From Paracoccus sp. N5 (GTDB lineage Bacteria; Pseudomonadota; Alphaproteobacteria; Rhodobacterales; Rhodobacteraceae), in contig NZ_AQUO01000001.1 of assembly GCF_000371965.1 (NCBI RefSeq), positions 800,001-864,000 of the forward strand: a DNA stretch of 64,000 nt. Reading direction: 5' to 3'. This document shows, one piece after another, positions 36,339 to 45,386 of this stretch. Each line of letters opens with the position of its first letter. Positions within the stretch are counted from its first letter, which is position 1. The notes under the pieces are model-generated. The model saw nothing but the letters and a program-made list of their open reading frames with translations, had not been told where the DNA came from and did no database searches. Made by a program: the position numbers and the translations under genes.

Positions 36339-38042
36339 ATGCGACTGAAATGCCTGATGCTGGGGGCCGCGGCCATGGCCCTGACCGCCCCCGCCGCCCT
36401 GGCCGAACGCGGCGCCGACGGGCAGGTGAACGTCATCATGTGGCAGGCGCCCTCGACGATGAACCCCTATATGTCGGCCGGGACCAAGGACATCATCGCC
36501 AGCTCCATCGCGCTGGAACCGCTGGCGAGCTTCACCACCGAGGGCACCATCGAGCCGCGGCTGGCGGCCGAGATCCCCAGCCTGGAAAACGGCGGCATCG
36601 CCCAGGACCTGAAAAGCGTCACCTGGACGTTGAAGCCGGGGGTGAAATGGGCCGACGGCAGCCCCTTCACCGCCGCGGACGTGGCCTTCACCGCCGCCTA
36701 TTGCATGGACCCGAACGGCGGCTGCGCGCAGCTGGCCAAGTTCGAGGGCGTCGAGACGGTCGAGGCGGTGGACGAGCTGACGGTGAAGATCAGCTTCGTC
36801 TCGCCGCGGCCCGATCCGTTCTCGGCCTTCGTGGGGGCGCAGTCGCCGGTGCTGCAAAAGGCGCAGTTCGAGAATTGCACCGGCGAGAAGGCCCCGACCT
36901 GCACCGAGCAGAACTTCAACCCGCAGGGCACCGGCCCGTTCAAGGTGGCCGAGTTCCGCACCAACGACACCATCACCTTCGACGCGAACCCGGAATATCG
37001 CGATGCGACGAAGCCCGCCTTCGCCCGGCTGGTGGCCAAGGGCGGCGGCGATTCGGCGGCGGCGGCGCGTTCCGTGCTGGAGACGGGCGAGTTCGACTAT
37101 GCCTGGAACACCCAGCTGGCGCCCGAGGTCATCGCCGGCATGGAGGCGGCCGGCAAGGGCAAGAACCTGGCGGCCTTCGGTTCCCTGGTCGAGCGCATCC
37201 ATGTAAACCTGACCGACCCGAGTTCCGACCTGCCCGAGGGCGAACGCTCGACCGCCAAGCATCCGCATCCGATCCTGACCGATGCCAATGTGCGCAAGGC
37301 GCTGTCCATGGCCATCGACCGCCAGCTGCTGACCGAGATCGGCTATGGCCCGGCCGGCAGGCCCACCTGCAACCTGGTGCCGGCGCCGGCGGCCTGGGCC
37401 TCGGAGAATACCGAATGCCTGACCCAGGACATCGAGGGCGCCAAGGCGCTGCTGGATCAGGCCGGCTGGGTGCCCGGCGCAGGCGGCATCCGCGAAAAGG
37501 ACGGCAAGCGGCTGACGCTGGTGTTCCAGTCCTCGGTCAATGCGGTGCGGCAGGATTTCCAGGCGCTGATCAAGCAATGGTGGTCCGAGATCGGCGTCGA
37601 GACCGAGCTGAAGACGGTCGATCCTTCGGTGTTCTTCGGCGGCGACGCGGGCTCGCCCGACACCTTCCAGAAGTTCTATGCCGACGTCGAGATGTATGCC
37701 AACAACTTCGAGGGCAACAACCCCGAGCCCTATCTGGCGCGGCAGACCTGCGACAAGATCCCCGGCCCGGAAAACCAGTGGCAGGGCGAGAATACCAGCC
37801 GCTTCTGCGACCCGGAGTTCGACAGGATGATCGGCGAGATGACGCAGATCGTCGATCCGGCCGAGCGCGGCGCCATGGGCCGCAAGCTGAACGAGATGCT
37901 GACCCGCGACAGCAACGCGGTGATCCCGCTGGTCTATCGCGGCACCGCCTCGGCCGTGTCGAACAGCCTGGGCGGCGTCAAGCTGAACGCCTGGGACAGC
38001 GAGCTGTGGAATGTCGCGGACTGGTATCGCGTCAAGCAATAG
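36339..38042 (+). CDS. Peptide-type ABC transporter substrate-binding protein, copy 1
   Basis: A 567-residue cluster C (SBP_bac_5) periplasmic protein. Signal peptide MRLKCLMLGAAAMALTAPAALA, cleaved before ERGADG. The family core includes WTLKPGVKWADGSPFTAADVAFTAAY and RKALSMAIDRQLL. It carries four spaced cysteine pairs: YCMDPNGGC, NCTGEKAPTC, CNLVPAPAAWASENTEC and a pair around CDKIPGPENQ and SRFC. These recur in copy 2, suggesting disulfides. AAGGAG precedes the ATG at 36339. First gene of the SBP-SBP-permease-permease operon. Ligand unknown. Confidence 0.92.
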   Translation: MRLKCLMLGAAAMALTAPAALAERGADGQVNVIMWQAPSTMNPYMSAGTKDIIASSIALEPLASFTTEGTIEPRLAAEIPSLENGGIAQDLKSVTWTLKPGVKWADGSPFTAADVAFTAAYCMDPNGGCAQLAKFEGVETVEAVDELTVKISFVSPRPDPFSAFVGAQSPVLQKAQFENCTGEKAPTCTEQNFNPQGTGPFKVAEFRTNDTITFDANPEYRDATKPAFARLVAKGGGDSAAAARSVLETGEFDYAWNTQLAPEVIAGMEAAGKGKNLAAFGSLVERIHVNLTDPSSDLPEGERSTAKHPHPILTDANVRKALSMAIDRQLLTEIGYGPAGRPTCNLVPAPAAWASENTECLTQDIEGAKALLDQAGWVPGAGGIREKDGKRLTLVFQSSVNAVRQDFQALIKQWWSEIGVETELKTVDPSVFFGGDAGSPDTFQKFYADVEMYANNFEGNNPEPYLARQTCDKIPGPENQWQGENTSRFCDPEFDRMIGEMTQIVDPAERGAMGRKLNEMLTRDSNAVIPLVYRGTASAVSNSLGGVKLNAWDSELWNVADWYRVKQ

Positions 38043-38100
38043 GCCATGCTGGCGGCCCGGCCCCGCGTGGGCCGCCCCGTCAACAGTCTGGAAGAAAACG

Positions 38101-39795
38101 ATGATTTCCCGCATGATCGCCTTGCCCCTGGCGCTGAGCCTTGCCACCCCCGCGCTGGCCGAACGCGGCGGCGACGGCGAATTGAAGGTGCTCTACTGGC
38201 AGGCCGCCACGGTGCTGAACCCCTATCTCTCGACCGGGGCCAAGGACGTAGACCCGGCCTCGATGGTGGTCGAGCCCTTGGCGCTGGTCGCCGATGACGG
38301 CAGCCTGCTGCCGGTGCTGGCGGCCGAGATCCCCAGCGTCGAGAACGGCGGCATCGCGCCGGATTTCACCTCGGTCACCTGGAGGCTGAAGCCGGGGCTG
38401 GTCTGGTCCGACGGCTCGCCCGTCACCGCCGAGGACGTGGCCTTTACCGCCGAATATTGCATGGACCCCGCCTTTGGCTGCGCGGTGCTGGCCGAGTTCG
38501 AGGGCATCCGTTCGGCCGAGGTGCTGGATGCGCAGAGGGTGCGGCTGAATTTCGACGCGCCGCGCTATGCGCCCTTGCAGGCTTTCGTCGGCGGGCGCAC
38601 GCCGGTGCTGCAAAAGGCGCAGTTTCAGGCTTGCCGCGGCGCGGCGGGCGCCAGCTGCACGGCGCAGAATTTCGGCCCCATCGGCACCGGCCCCTATCGC
38701 GTGACCGAGTTCCGGCCCGGCGACGTGGCGGTGTTCGAGATCAACCCGGAATATCGCGATGCCGCGAAACCGGCCTTCGACCGGGTGACGGTCAAGGGCG
38801 GCGGCGATGCCATGGCGGCGGCGCGGGCGGTGCTGGAATCGGGCGAATACGATTTCGCCTGGAACCTGCAACTGCCGCCCGAGGCGGTGGCGGCGATGGA
38901 GGCACAGGGCAAGGGCAAGCTGGTCGCCAGCTTTGGCGCGATGGTCGAGCGGATCGAGCTGAACCAGACCGATCCCAGCCCCGAGCTGCCGGAGGGCGAG
39001 CGGTCCACCGCCGCGCATCCGCATCCGGTCCTGGGCGATCCGGCGGTGCGCAAGGCGCTCTCCATGGCCATCGACCGCCCGGTGCTGGCCGAGCTGACCT
39101 ATGGCCCGGCCGGCAAGCCTGTCTGCACCATCGTGCCGGTGCCGGCCGCCTATGCCTCGGGCCGCGACGACTGCCTGGCGCAGGACATCGAGGGCGCGAA
39201 GAAGCTGCTGGACGAGGCCGGCTGGGTGCCCGGCGCGGACGGGGTGCGGGAAAAGGACGGCCGCCGGCTGGCGCTGCTGTTCCAGACCACGGTGAACCCG
39301 GTCAGGCAGGACGTGCAGGCGCTGGTCAAGCAATGGTGGTCCGAGATCGGCGTCGAAACCGAGCTGAAGGCGGTGGACGGCGGCTCGTTCTTCGGCGGCG
39401 ATCCCGGCAACCCGGATTCGCAGCAGCGTTTCAACGCCGATGCGCAGATGTTCACCGATGCCTTCTATATCCCCGACCCGGCGTCCTTTCTGAACAAGTT
39501 CGTCTGTTCGCGCATCCCCTCGGCGGAAAACCAGTGGCAGGGCAACAATTCCGTGCGCTTCTGCGACGCGGCCTATGACGCCGGCATCGCCGATCTGCAT
39601 CGCAGCGCCGAGCCGGAAAAGCGCCAGGAGATCGCGAAGCGCCTGACCGACACGCTGACCGCCGAGGGCAACTTCCTGCTGCCGCTGATCCATCGCGGCA
39701 TGGTTTCGGCCCATGCGAACAGCCTGGCGGGCGTCGCGCCGAACGGCTGGGAGGGCCAGCTGTGGAACGTCGCCGACTGGAGCCGCGCCGAGTGA
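38101..39795 (+). CDS. Peptide-type ABC transporter substrate-binding protein, copy 2
   Basis: A 564-residue paralogue of the previous protein, similar along its whole length: signal peptide MISRMIALPLALSLATPALA then ERGGDGELKVLYWQA, WRLKPGLVWSDGSPVTAEDVAFTAEY and RKALSMAIDRPVL. All four cysteine pairs are conserved (YCMDPAFGC, ACRGAAGASC, CTIVPVPAAYASGRDDC, CSRIPSAENQ...RFC). It lies 58 bp after copy 1 and 16 bp before the permease gene. Two binding proteins sharing one permease pair may widen the ligand range. ATG at 38101 is the first codon of a clear signal peptide. Confidence 0.92.
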   Translation: MISRMIALPLALSLATPALAERGGDGELKVLYWQAATVLNPYLSTGAKDVDPASMVVEPLALVADDGSLLPVLAAEIPSVENGGIAPDFTSVTWRLKPGLVWSDGSPVTAEDVAFTAEYCMDPAFGCAVLAEFEGIRSAEVLDAQRVRLNFDAPRYAPLQAFVGGRTPVLQKAQFQACRGAAGASCTAQNFGPIGTGPYRVTEFRPGDVAVFEINPEYRDAAKPAFDRVTVKGGGDAMAAARAVLESGEYDFAWNLQLPPEAVAAMEAQGKGKLVASFGAMVERIELNQTDPSPELPEGERSTAAHPHPVLGDPAVRKALSMAIDRPVLAELTYGPAGKPVCTIVPVPAAYASGRDDCLAQDIEGAKKLLDEAGWVPGADGVREKDGRRLALLFQTTVNPVRQDVQALVKQWWSEIGVETELKAVDGGSFFGGDPGNPDSQQRFNADAQMFTDAFYIPDPASFLNKFVCSRIPSAENQWQGNNSVRFCDAAYDAGIADLHRSAEPEKRQEIAKRLTDTLTAEGNFLLPLIHRGMVSAHANSLAGVAPNGWEGQLWNVADWSRAE

Positions 39796-39811
39796 GAACC
39801 GGGGGATCGCC

Positions 39812-40819
39812 ATGCTGAGTTTCGCCCTGCGCCGGCTGCTGCTGGCGATCCCGACGCTGCTGTTCATCTCGCTGGTGATCTTCCTGCTCTTGGAAGCCTC
39901 GCCCGGCGATCCCCTGGGCGACGTGCCGCTGACCGTGCCGCCCGAGGTCAAGGAGCGCATGCGCGAGGCGCTGGGCCTGGGGCAGGCCTGGTATATCCGC
40001 TATGCCTTGTGGCTGAAGCAGTTCTTCTGGGTCGAGCCGCTTTACTGGTTCGACCGCGCCTTCGGCACGGAGTTCAGCGCCGGCATGCAGCGCATCATCA
40101 GCTTCCAGAGCCGCAGCCCGGTCTTCGACGTCATCGCGCAGCGGCTGCCGCAGACGCTGACGGTGGTCGGGCTGTCCTATCTGCTGGGGGTGATGATCGC
40201 TGTCCCGATCGGCATCGTCTCGGCCTACAGGCAATATTCCTGGTTCGACCAGATCGGCACCTTCGTCTCGATGGTCGGCTTCTCGCTGCCGACCTTCTTC
40301 ACCGGGGTGGTGCTGATCATCGTCTTCGGCATCAAGCTGCAATGGTTTCCCTCGATCTATGACACCACCTTGCGGGTGACGGATTGGGACAGTTTCCTGG
40401 CCCAGGTGCGGCAGATGGTGATGCCGGTCACGGTGCTGGCGCTGTATAACGCGGCGCAGATCAGCCGCTTCATGCGCGCATCCATGCTGGACAACCTGCG
40501 GCAGGATTACGTGCGCACCGCCCGCGCCAAGGGCTTGAGCGAGCGGGTCGTGGTGCTGAAGCATGTGCTGAGGAACTCGCTGATCCCGGTGGTCACGGTG
40601 ATCGCGCTGGGGCTGCCGGCGGTCTTCGGCGGCGCCATCATCACCGAGCAGGTGTTCAAGGTGAACGGGCTGGGGCAGCTGCTGATCCTGGCGATCAACG
40701 CCAATGACATCCCGATGGTGATGACGCTGACCTTCATCTTCGCGGCGCTGATCGTCACTTTCACCCTGATCGCCGACCTGCTCTATGGCGTCTTGGACCC
40801 GAGGATCCGCTATGACTGA
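39812..40819 (+). CDS. Peptide-type ABC transporter permease, DppB-like
   Basis: A 335-residue inner-membrane protein with about six helices. N-terminal MLSFALRRLLLAIPTLLFISLVIFLLLEASPGDP is the conserved first segment of DppB/OppB permeases. The EAA loop that contacts the ATPase is DYVRTARAKGLSERVVVLKHVLRNSLIPVV, and VFKVNGLGQLL follows. Partner of the next gene, with which it overlaps by 8 nt. Confidence 0.95.
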   Translation: MLSFALRRLLLAIPTLLFISLVIFLLLEASPGDPLGDVPLTVPPEVKERMREALGLGQAWYIRYALWLKQFFWVEPLYWFDRAFGTEFSAGMQRIISFQSRSPVFDVIAQRLPQTLTVVGLSYLLGVMIAVPIGIVSAYRQYSWFDQIGTFVSMVGFSLPTFFTGVVLIIVFGIKLQWFPSIYDTTLRVTDWDSFLAQVRQMVMPVTVLALYNAAQISRFMRASMLDNLRQDYVRTARAKGLSERVVVLKHVLRNSLIPVVTVIALGLPAVFGGAIITEQVFKVNGLGQLLILAINANDIPMVMTLTFIFAALIVTFTLIADLLYGVLDPRIRYD

Positions 40820-41783
40820 CCCGAAGCTGGCCCCGGAAGCGGCCGCCCCCGCCGCCGTTCCGGGCGCCGAGGCGCTGCCGCCCGATGCCCCGGTCGAGGG
40901 CGCGCCGATGCGCAGCCAGGGACGCGACGTCTGGCGCCAGTTCCGCAGCCACCGCGGCGCCATGCTGGCGCTGGTGATCTTCGCGGCCATCGTGCTGTTC
41001 GTGAGCCTGGGGCCGGTTCTGTGGCGGATCGACCCGACCTTCGTCGATTACCGCGCCCGCAACCAGGGCTTCACGCTGGCCCATCCCTTCGGCACCGACC
41101 AGCTGGGCCGCGACCTGCTGGCGCGGATGATGGCGGGCGGGCAGGTCTCGATCGCGGTCGGGCTGGTGGCCATGGCGATCGCGCTGAGCCTTGGCAGCCT
41201 GGTCGGGGTGCTGTCGGGCTATTTCCGCCGGCTGGACGCACCCTTGATGCGGCTGACCGAGCTGTTCCTGGCGCTGCCGCTGCTGCCGCTGCTTCTGCTG
41301 ATGGTGACCCTGTTCCGCGAGCCCTTGGGCAAGGCGCTGGGGCCGGCGGGCGGGACGTTCCTGCTGATCGTCGGCGCCATCGGCGCCACCTCCTGGATGC
41401 AGACCGCGCGCATCGTGCGCGGCGACGTGCTGGGGCTGAAGGAGCGCGAGTTCATCCTGGCGGCGAAATCCATCGGCACGCCGGCGCCGCGCATGATCCT
41501 GCGCCATGTGCTGCCGAACGTGGTCTCGCCGATCATGGTGGCGGCGACGCTGGGCATCGCCACCGCCATCATCACCGAAAGCGCGCTGAGCTTCCTGGGA
41601 CTGGGTTTCCCGCCGGATTTCCCGACCTGGGGCCGGCTTCTGTTCGACGCGGTGGACCAGATGCAGATGTATCCCTGGCGGGTGATCCTGCCCGGAGCCT
41701 TCATCTCGCTGACGGTGCTGTCGGTGAACTATATCGGCGACGGCTTGCGCGACGCGATGGACCCGCGGATCCGCGGGCGCTGA
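40812..41783 (+). CDS. Peptide-type ABC transporter permease, DppC-like
   Basis: A 323-residue inner-membrane permease with an Ala/Pro-rich cytoplasmic N-terminus (residues 1-40) before the DppC block. Core segments: HPFGTDQLGRDLLARMMAGGQVSIAVGL, the EAA loop REFILAAKSIGTPAPRMILRHVLPNVVSP, and ESALSFLGLGFPPDFPTWG. Ends with GDGLRDAMDPRIRGR, as in the family. ATG at 40812 overlaps the preceding gene. The ATPase partner is the fused protein encoded on the minus strand at 34.3-36.2 kb. Confidence 0.95.
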   Translation: MTDPKLAPEAAAPAAVPGAEALPPDAPVEGAPMRSQGRDVWRQFRSHRGAMLALVIFAAIVLFVSLGPVLWRIDPTFVDYRARNQGFTLAHPFGTDQLGRDLLARMMAGGQVSIAVGLVAMAIALSLGSLVGVLSGYFRRLDAPLMRLTELFLALPLLPLLLLMVTLFREPLGKALGPAGGTFLLIVGAIGATSWMQTARIVRGDVLGLKEREFILAAKSIGTPAPRMILRHVLPNVVSPIMVAATLGIATAIITESALSFLGLGFPPDFPTWGRLLFDAVDQMQMYPWRVILPGAFISLTVLSVNYIGDGLRDAMDPRIRGR

Positions 41784-41797
41784 CGGCGCGGCTGCAT

Positions 41798-41820
41798 GGG
41801 TATTTGGGGAGCAAAGAAGC
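41798..41820. repeat. Dispersed GGGTATTT/AAAGAAG element, copy C
   Basis: GGGTATTTGGGGAGCAAAGA plus AGC directly abuts the stop codon of the thiamine pyrophosphokinase gene, and lies 14 bp past the permease stop. It is a short copy without GC hairpin. Confidence 0.55.
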
Positions 41821-42462
41821 CTAGAGCGCCGCGGCCAGGCGCGGCAGTTCCGCGCGCGGCAGGATCAGCAGCATCGGGCCGTCGAGTTGGAGCGTGACCG
41901 GGCCGGTGGCGCGGTTCGAGGTGCCGATGCGGCCCTGCGGAGCGAAACCCAGGCCGTCGATCGGCCAGTGCAGCCCGGTCGAGCGGCCGGTCGCCGGGCC
42001 CATGGGAAAGAGCGACAGCCGGGTGCCGGGCGCCAGGTCGAGGCTGATTTTCGGCGGCGCCAGGGTGATCGCGTCATCGCCGGCGATCAGGATCGTGGGC
42101 GGGCCGATGCGGCGGGCCAGCACCGAGAGCGTGGCCAGGAAATGGTCGTGCCGCGCGCCGGAAAAGCCGATGCCGATCACCAGGGGCGCGCGGATGCGGG
42201 TCAGGCATTTCTCGAAATCGGTGCTGTCCTGTTCGGCGATGCGGTGCAGGTTCCCGGCCGGGATCACCTGCCGGGCGCGGTCCGAGATCGAGTCGAAATC
42301 GCCCCAGACCGCCCGCGGCACCAGGCCGAAGCCCAGCGCGGTATCGGCGCCGCGGTCGGCGGCGGCGACGGTCGGGGCGAGCGCCAGCGCCGCGTCGAGG
42401 TCGGCGCGGCTGACCGGCGCGCCGCCGATCAGCGTGACCGCCCGGGGGCTGTCGAGGATCAT
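41821..42462 (-). CDS. Thiamine pyrophosphokinase
   Basis: Transfers pyrophosphate from ATP to thiamine to form thiamine diphosphate. 213 residues. The catalytic segments AAADRGADTAL, WGDFDSISD (metal-binding DxD) and EQDSTDFEKCL (conserved STD) match the TPK catalytic domain, and GFSGARHDHFLATLSVL follows. The C-terminal half is the beta-sandwich thiamine-binding domain (LSLFPMGPATGRSTGLHWPIDGL). Its ATG overlaps the DUF2842 stop (ATGA), in an operon with purA. Sometimes called thiN-like. Confidence 0.9.
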   Translation of the reverse strand: MILDSPRAVTLIGGAPVSRADLDAALALAPTVAAADRGADTALGFGLVPRAVWGDFDSISDRARQVIPAGNLHRIAEQDSTDFEKCLTRIRAPLVIGIGFSGARHDHFLATLSVLARRIGPPTILIAGDDAITLAPPKISLDLAPGTRLSLFPMGPATGRSTGLHWPIDGLGFAPQGRIGTSNRATGPVTLQLDGPMLLILPRAELPRLAAAL

Positions 42463-42671
42463 TCTTCCTTGCCGATGCCGCGGAACACCCGGCGGAAAGG
42501 CAGCGCCCAGAGGATGCCCAGGGCGACATAGACCAGCACCTCGACGAGGATCGGCTGCCGGCCCCAGGCCCGGTCCATCCAGTTCACCAGCGTCACGGCC
42601 ACCACGATGTAAAGCGGCAGGCCGATCAGCAGGATCAGCAGGGACCAGCGTTTGCGGGCTTTCACGTCCAT
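42459..42671 (-). CDS. DUF2842 family small membrane protein
   Basis: A 70-residue protein with two membrane helices (about residues 9-30 and 42-58), MDVKARKRWSLLILLIGLPLYIVVAVTLVNW and VLVYVALGILWALPFRRVF. This matches DUF2842, a small alphaproteobacterial family of unknown function. One base after the purA stop and overlapping the next gene, so it sits in the middle of the purA operon. Confidence 0.85.
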   Translation of the reverse strand: MDVKARKRWSLLILLIGLPLYIVVAVTLVNWMDRAWGRQPILVEVLVYVALGILWALPFRRVFRGIGKEE

Positions 42672-42672
42672 C

Positions 42673-43965
42673 TCAATCCGCGAAGGGATCGGTGACGAGG
42701 ATGGTGTCGTCGCGTTCGGGGCTGGTCGAGAGCAGCGCCACCGGGCACTGGATCAGCTCCTCGATGCGGCGGACATATTTGATCGCCTCGGCCGGCAGAT
42801 CGGCCCAGGACCGCGCGCCTTGCGTCGATTGCTGCCAGCCGGGCATCTCTTCGTAGACCGGGCGCACCTTGTCCTGCAGCGCGGCAGCGGTCGGCAGGTG
42901 GTCGAAATGCTCGCCGTCGATCTCGTAGCCCGTGCAGATCTTCAGCGTCTCGAACCCGTCGAGCACGTCGAGCTTGGTCAGTGCGATGCCGTTCACGCCG
43001 GAAATCGCGCAGGTCTGGCGCACCAGCACGGCGTCGAACCAGCCGCAGCGGCGCTTGCGGCCGGTGACGGTGCCGAATTCGTGGCCGCGCTCGCCCAGGC
43101 GCTGGCCGTCGGCGTCGTCGAGCTCGGTCGGGAACGGGCCCGAGCCGACGCGGGTCGTATAGGCCTTGACGATGCCCAAGACGAAACCGATGGCCGAGGG
43201 GCCCATGCCGGTGCCGGTCGCGGCCATGCCCGACATGGTGGTCGAGGAGGTCACATAGGGATAGGTGCCGAAGTCGATGTCGAGCAGCGAGCCCTGCGCG
43301 CCCTCGAACAGGATGCGTTTGCCGGCGCGGCGATAGTCGTTCATCACCTTCCAGGCCGGCTGCGCGAATTGCAGCAGCTTCGGCGCGATCTCCAAGAGCT
43401 TCGCGCGCAGCTCGGCGCGGTCGATGGGCGTGGCGCCCAGGCCCTGGCGCAGCGCGTCGTGATGCGCCAGCAGGCGGTCGAGGCGCGAATCCAGCGTTTC
43501 CTCGTCGCCGAGGTCGGCGACGCGGATGGTGCGGCGGCCGACCTTGTCCTCATAGGCCGGGCCGATGCCGCGGCCGGTGGTGCCGATCTTGGAGGCGCCC
43601 GCCGCTTCCTCGCGCAGCTGGTCGAGGTCCTGGTGCAGCGGCAGGATCAGCGGGGTGTTTTCCGCGATCATCAGGTTTTCCGGGCCGATCTCGACGCCTT
43701 GGGCGGTCAGCTTGTCGATCTCGGCGAACAGCGCCCAGGGGTCCAGCACCACGCCATTGCCGATCACCGCCATCTTGCCCTTGCGCACGATGCCCGAGGG
43801 CAGGAGCGACAGCTTGTAGACCGTGTTCCCGATGACCAGCGTGTGGCCGGCGTTATGGCCGCCCTGGAAGCGCGCGATCACATCGGCGCGTTCCGACAGC
43901 CAGTCGACGATCTTGCCCTTGCCTTCGTCGCCCCATTGCGCGCCGACGACCACCACATTGGCCAT
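42673..43965 (-). CDS. purA: Adenylosuccinate synthetase
   Basis: Converts IMP and aspartate to adenylosuccinate with GTP. 430 residues, usual length. The P-loop-like GAQWGDEGKGKIVD at residues 8-21, GHNAGHTLVI, IGPAYEDKVGRR, LFEGAQGSLLDIDFGTYPYVTSSTT and the NKLDVLDGF-type guanine site ALTKLDVLDGFE are all present. It leads the operon purA-DUF2842-TPK, with 1-bp and overlapping junctions. Confidence 0.98.
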   Translation of the reverse strand: MANVVVVGAQWGDEGKGKIVDWLSERADVIARFQGGHNAGHTLVIGNTVYKLSLLPSGIVRKGKMAVIGNGVVLDPWALFAEIDKLTAQGVEIGPENLMIAENTPLILPLHQDLDQLREEAAGASKIGTTGRGIGPAYEDKVGRRTIRVADLGDEETLDSRLDRLLAHHDALRQGLGATPIDRAELRAKLLEIAPKLLQFAQPAWKVMNDYRRAGKRILFEGAQGSLLDIDFGTYPYVTSSTTMSGMAATGTGMGPSAIGFVLGIVKAYTTRVGSGPFPTELDDADGQRLGERGHEFGTVTGRKRRCGWFDAVLVRQTCAISGVNGIALTKLDVLDGFETLKICTGYEIDGEHFDHLPTAAALQDKVRPVYEEMPGWQQSTQGARSWADLPAEAIKYVRRIEELIQCPVALLSTSPERDDTILVTDPFAD

Positions 43966-44172
43966 ATTGGTTCCCTTCCGCGGTCATGAATGCCGCGGGA
44001 TGTATAATGGCCCCAGCCGCGCGGGGAAAGCGCATTCCGTCCTGCGGCCCGTTTGCGCCATGCGCCCGGCCTGGCGCGGCGGCGGGCGCGGAAAATCTTT
44101 GGCCTCGGCGCGCGAGTCATGGGAGCATCGCATCGACCGGGACGGTCCCGGCGCCATTCGGAGAGACGGACC

Positions 44173-44988
44173 ATGTGCAATGCCTGCGTGATCGAAAGCG
44201 TCAAACACGCCATGATGAGCCGGCGCAGCCTGTTCGCCGGCCTGGCGGCCAGCGGCGCGGCCGCCATCGCCGCCGGGCCGCTGAGTGCCCGGCCGGCACT
44301 GGCCCAGGCCAGCGGCAAGGTGCTGGACCTGACCTATGTCTTCGACGAGCGGTTCCCGACCTTCGACGGCGTGCCGGGCATCGCCTATGAAGAGGCGGTG
44401 AATTTCGACAAGTCGGGCTATCAGCTGTGGAAGATCACCTTCTTCGAACATTCCGGCACCCATATCGACGCGCCGCTGCATTTCTCGAAAGACGGCATCT
44501 CGGTGGCGGAGCTGGCGCCGGAAAGCCTGATCTGCCCGCTTTGCGTCATCGACATCGCCGCCAAGGCCAGGGAGGACGCCAATGCCGCGCTCGAGGCCGA
44601 GGATGTCGAGGCCTGGATCAGCCGGAACGGCGAGATCCCAAAGGGCGCCTGCGTGGCGATGAATTCGGGCTGGGGCGCCAAGGTGGCGACGCCGGAGTTC
44701 CGCAACACGCCGGACGGCAAGTTCGCCTTTCCGGGCTTCGGCAAATCGGCGACCGACCTTCTGGCCAGCCTGGACGTGGCCGCCATCGCCAGCGACACGC
44801 TGTCGCTCGACCCCGGCAGCTCGGCGGATTTCGCGGTGCATAATTCCTGGCTGCCGGGCGGCCGCTATGGCATCGAGAACCTGGCCCAGGTCGAGCAGCT
44901 GCCGGCGACCGGCGCCACCATCTTCGTCGGCGCGCCCAAGCACGCGCGCGGCACCGGCGGCCCGGCCCGCGTCATGGCGGTGCTGTGA
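44173..44988 (+). CDS. Tat-exported cyclase family protein (kynurenine formamidase-like)
   Basis: A 271-residue metal-dependent hydrolase of the cyclase family. An N-terminal MCNACVIESVKHAM segment precedes the twin-arginine SRRSLFAGLAASGAAAIAAG and hydrophobic stretch, with ALA-Q as a likely cleavage site near residue 45. The zinc site HSGTHIDAPLHF has His93, His97, Asp99 and His103. Later NSGWGAKV and LPGGRYGIENLAQVEQLPATGATIFVGAPK are family blocks. Relatives cleave N-formylkynurenine or isatin; periplasmic location sets this one apart. The CxxC before the Tat signal is odd. The next gene overlaps by 1 nt. Confidence 0.85.
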   Translation: MCNACVIESVKHAMMSRRSLFAGLAASGAAAIAAGPLSARPALAQASGKVLDLTYVFDERFPTFDGVPGIAYEEAVNFDKSGYQLWKITFFEHSGTHIDAPLHFSKDGISVAELAPESLICPLCVIDIAAKAREDANAALEAEDVEAWISRNGEIPKGACVAMNSGWGAKVATPEFRNTPDGKFAFPGFGKSATDLLASLDVAAIASDTLSLDPGSSADFAVHNSWLPGGRYGIENLAQVEQLPATGATIFVGAPKHARGTGGPARVMAVL

Positions 44989-45386
44989 TGGCGACGGTTC
45001 CCCTGCTGACCGACGAGGAGGCGCCCGCGGAATCGCGGGCGGTCTTCGACGCCATCCGCGCCGCGCGCGGCACCGATCACGTCAACAACTTCTGGCGGGT
45101 CCTGGCGCATGACCCGGCCGCGCTGCGCGCCACTTGGGAGCGGCTCCAGGCCGTCATGGCGCCAGGCGCGCTGGACCCGCTGGTCAAGGAGCTGATCTAT
45201 GTCGCCGTCTCGGCGGCGAATGGCTGCGGCTATTGCGTGCATTCGCACAGCGCCGCCGCCCGCGCCAAAGGCATGACGCCCGAGATGCATTCCGAACTGC
45301 TGGCCGTGATCGCCATGGCAAGCCAGACCAACGCGCTTGCGACCGCCCTGCAGGTGCCGACCGATCCGCTTTTCCTGGAGGATTGA
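44988..45386 (+). CDS. Carboxymuconolactone decarboxylase/AhpD-like protein
   Basis: A 132-residue alpha-helical protein with the AhpD-type active site CGYCVHSH (Cys80, Cys83, His87), which in AhpD and related peroxidase-like proteins acts as a thiol reductant of peroxides. The ATG at 44988 overlaps the upstream TGA (TGATG), so it is translated with the cyclase gene. A GTG three bases upstream is an alternative start. Confidence 0.88.
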   Translation: MATVPLLTDEEAPAESRAVFDAIRAARGTDHVNNFWRVLAHDPAALRATWERLQAVMAPGALDPLVKELIYVAVSAANGCGYCVHSHSAAARAKGMTPEMHSELLAVIAMASQTNALATALQVPTDPLFLED

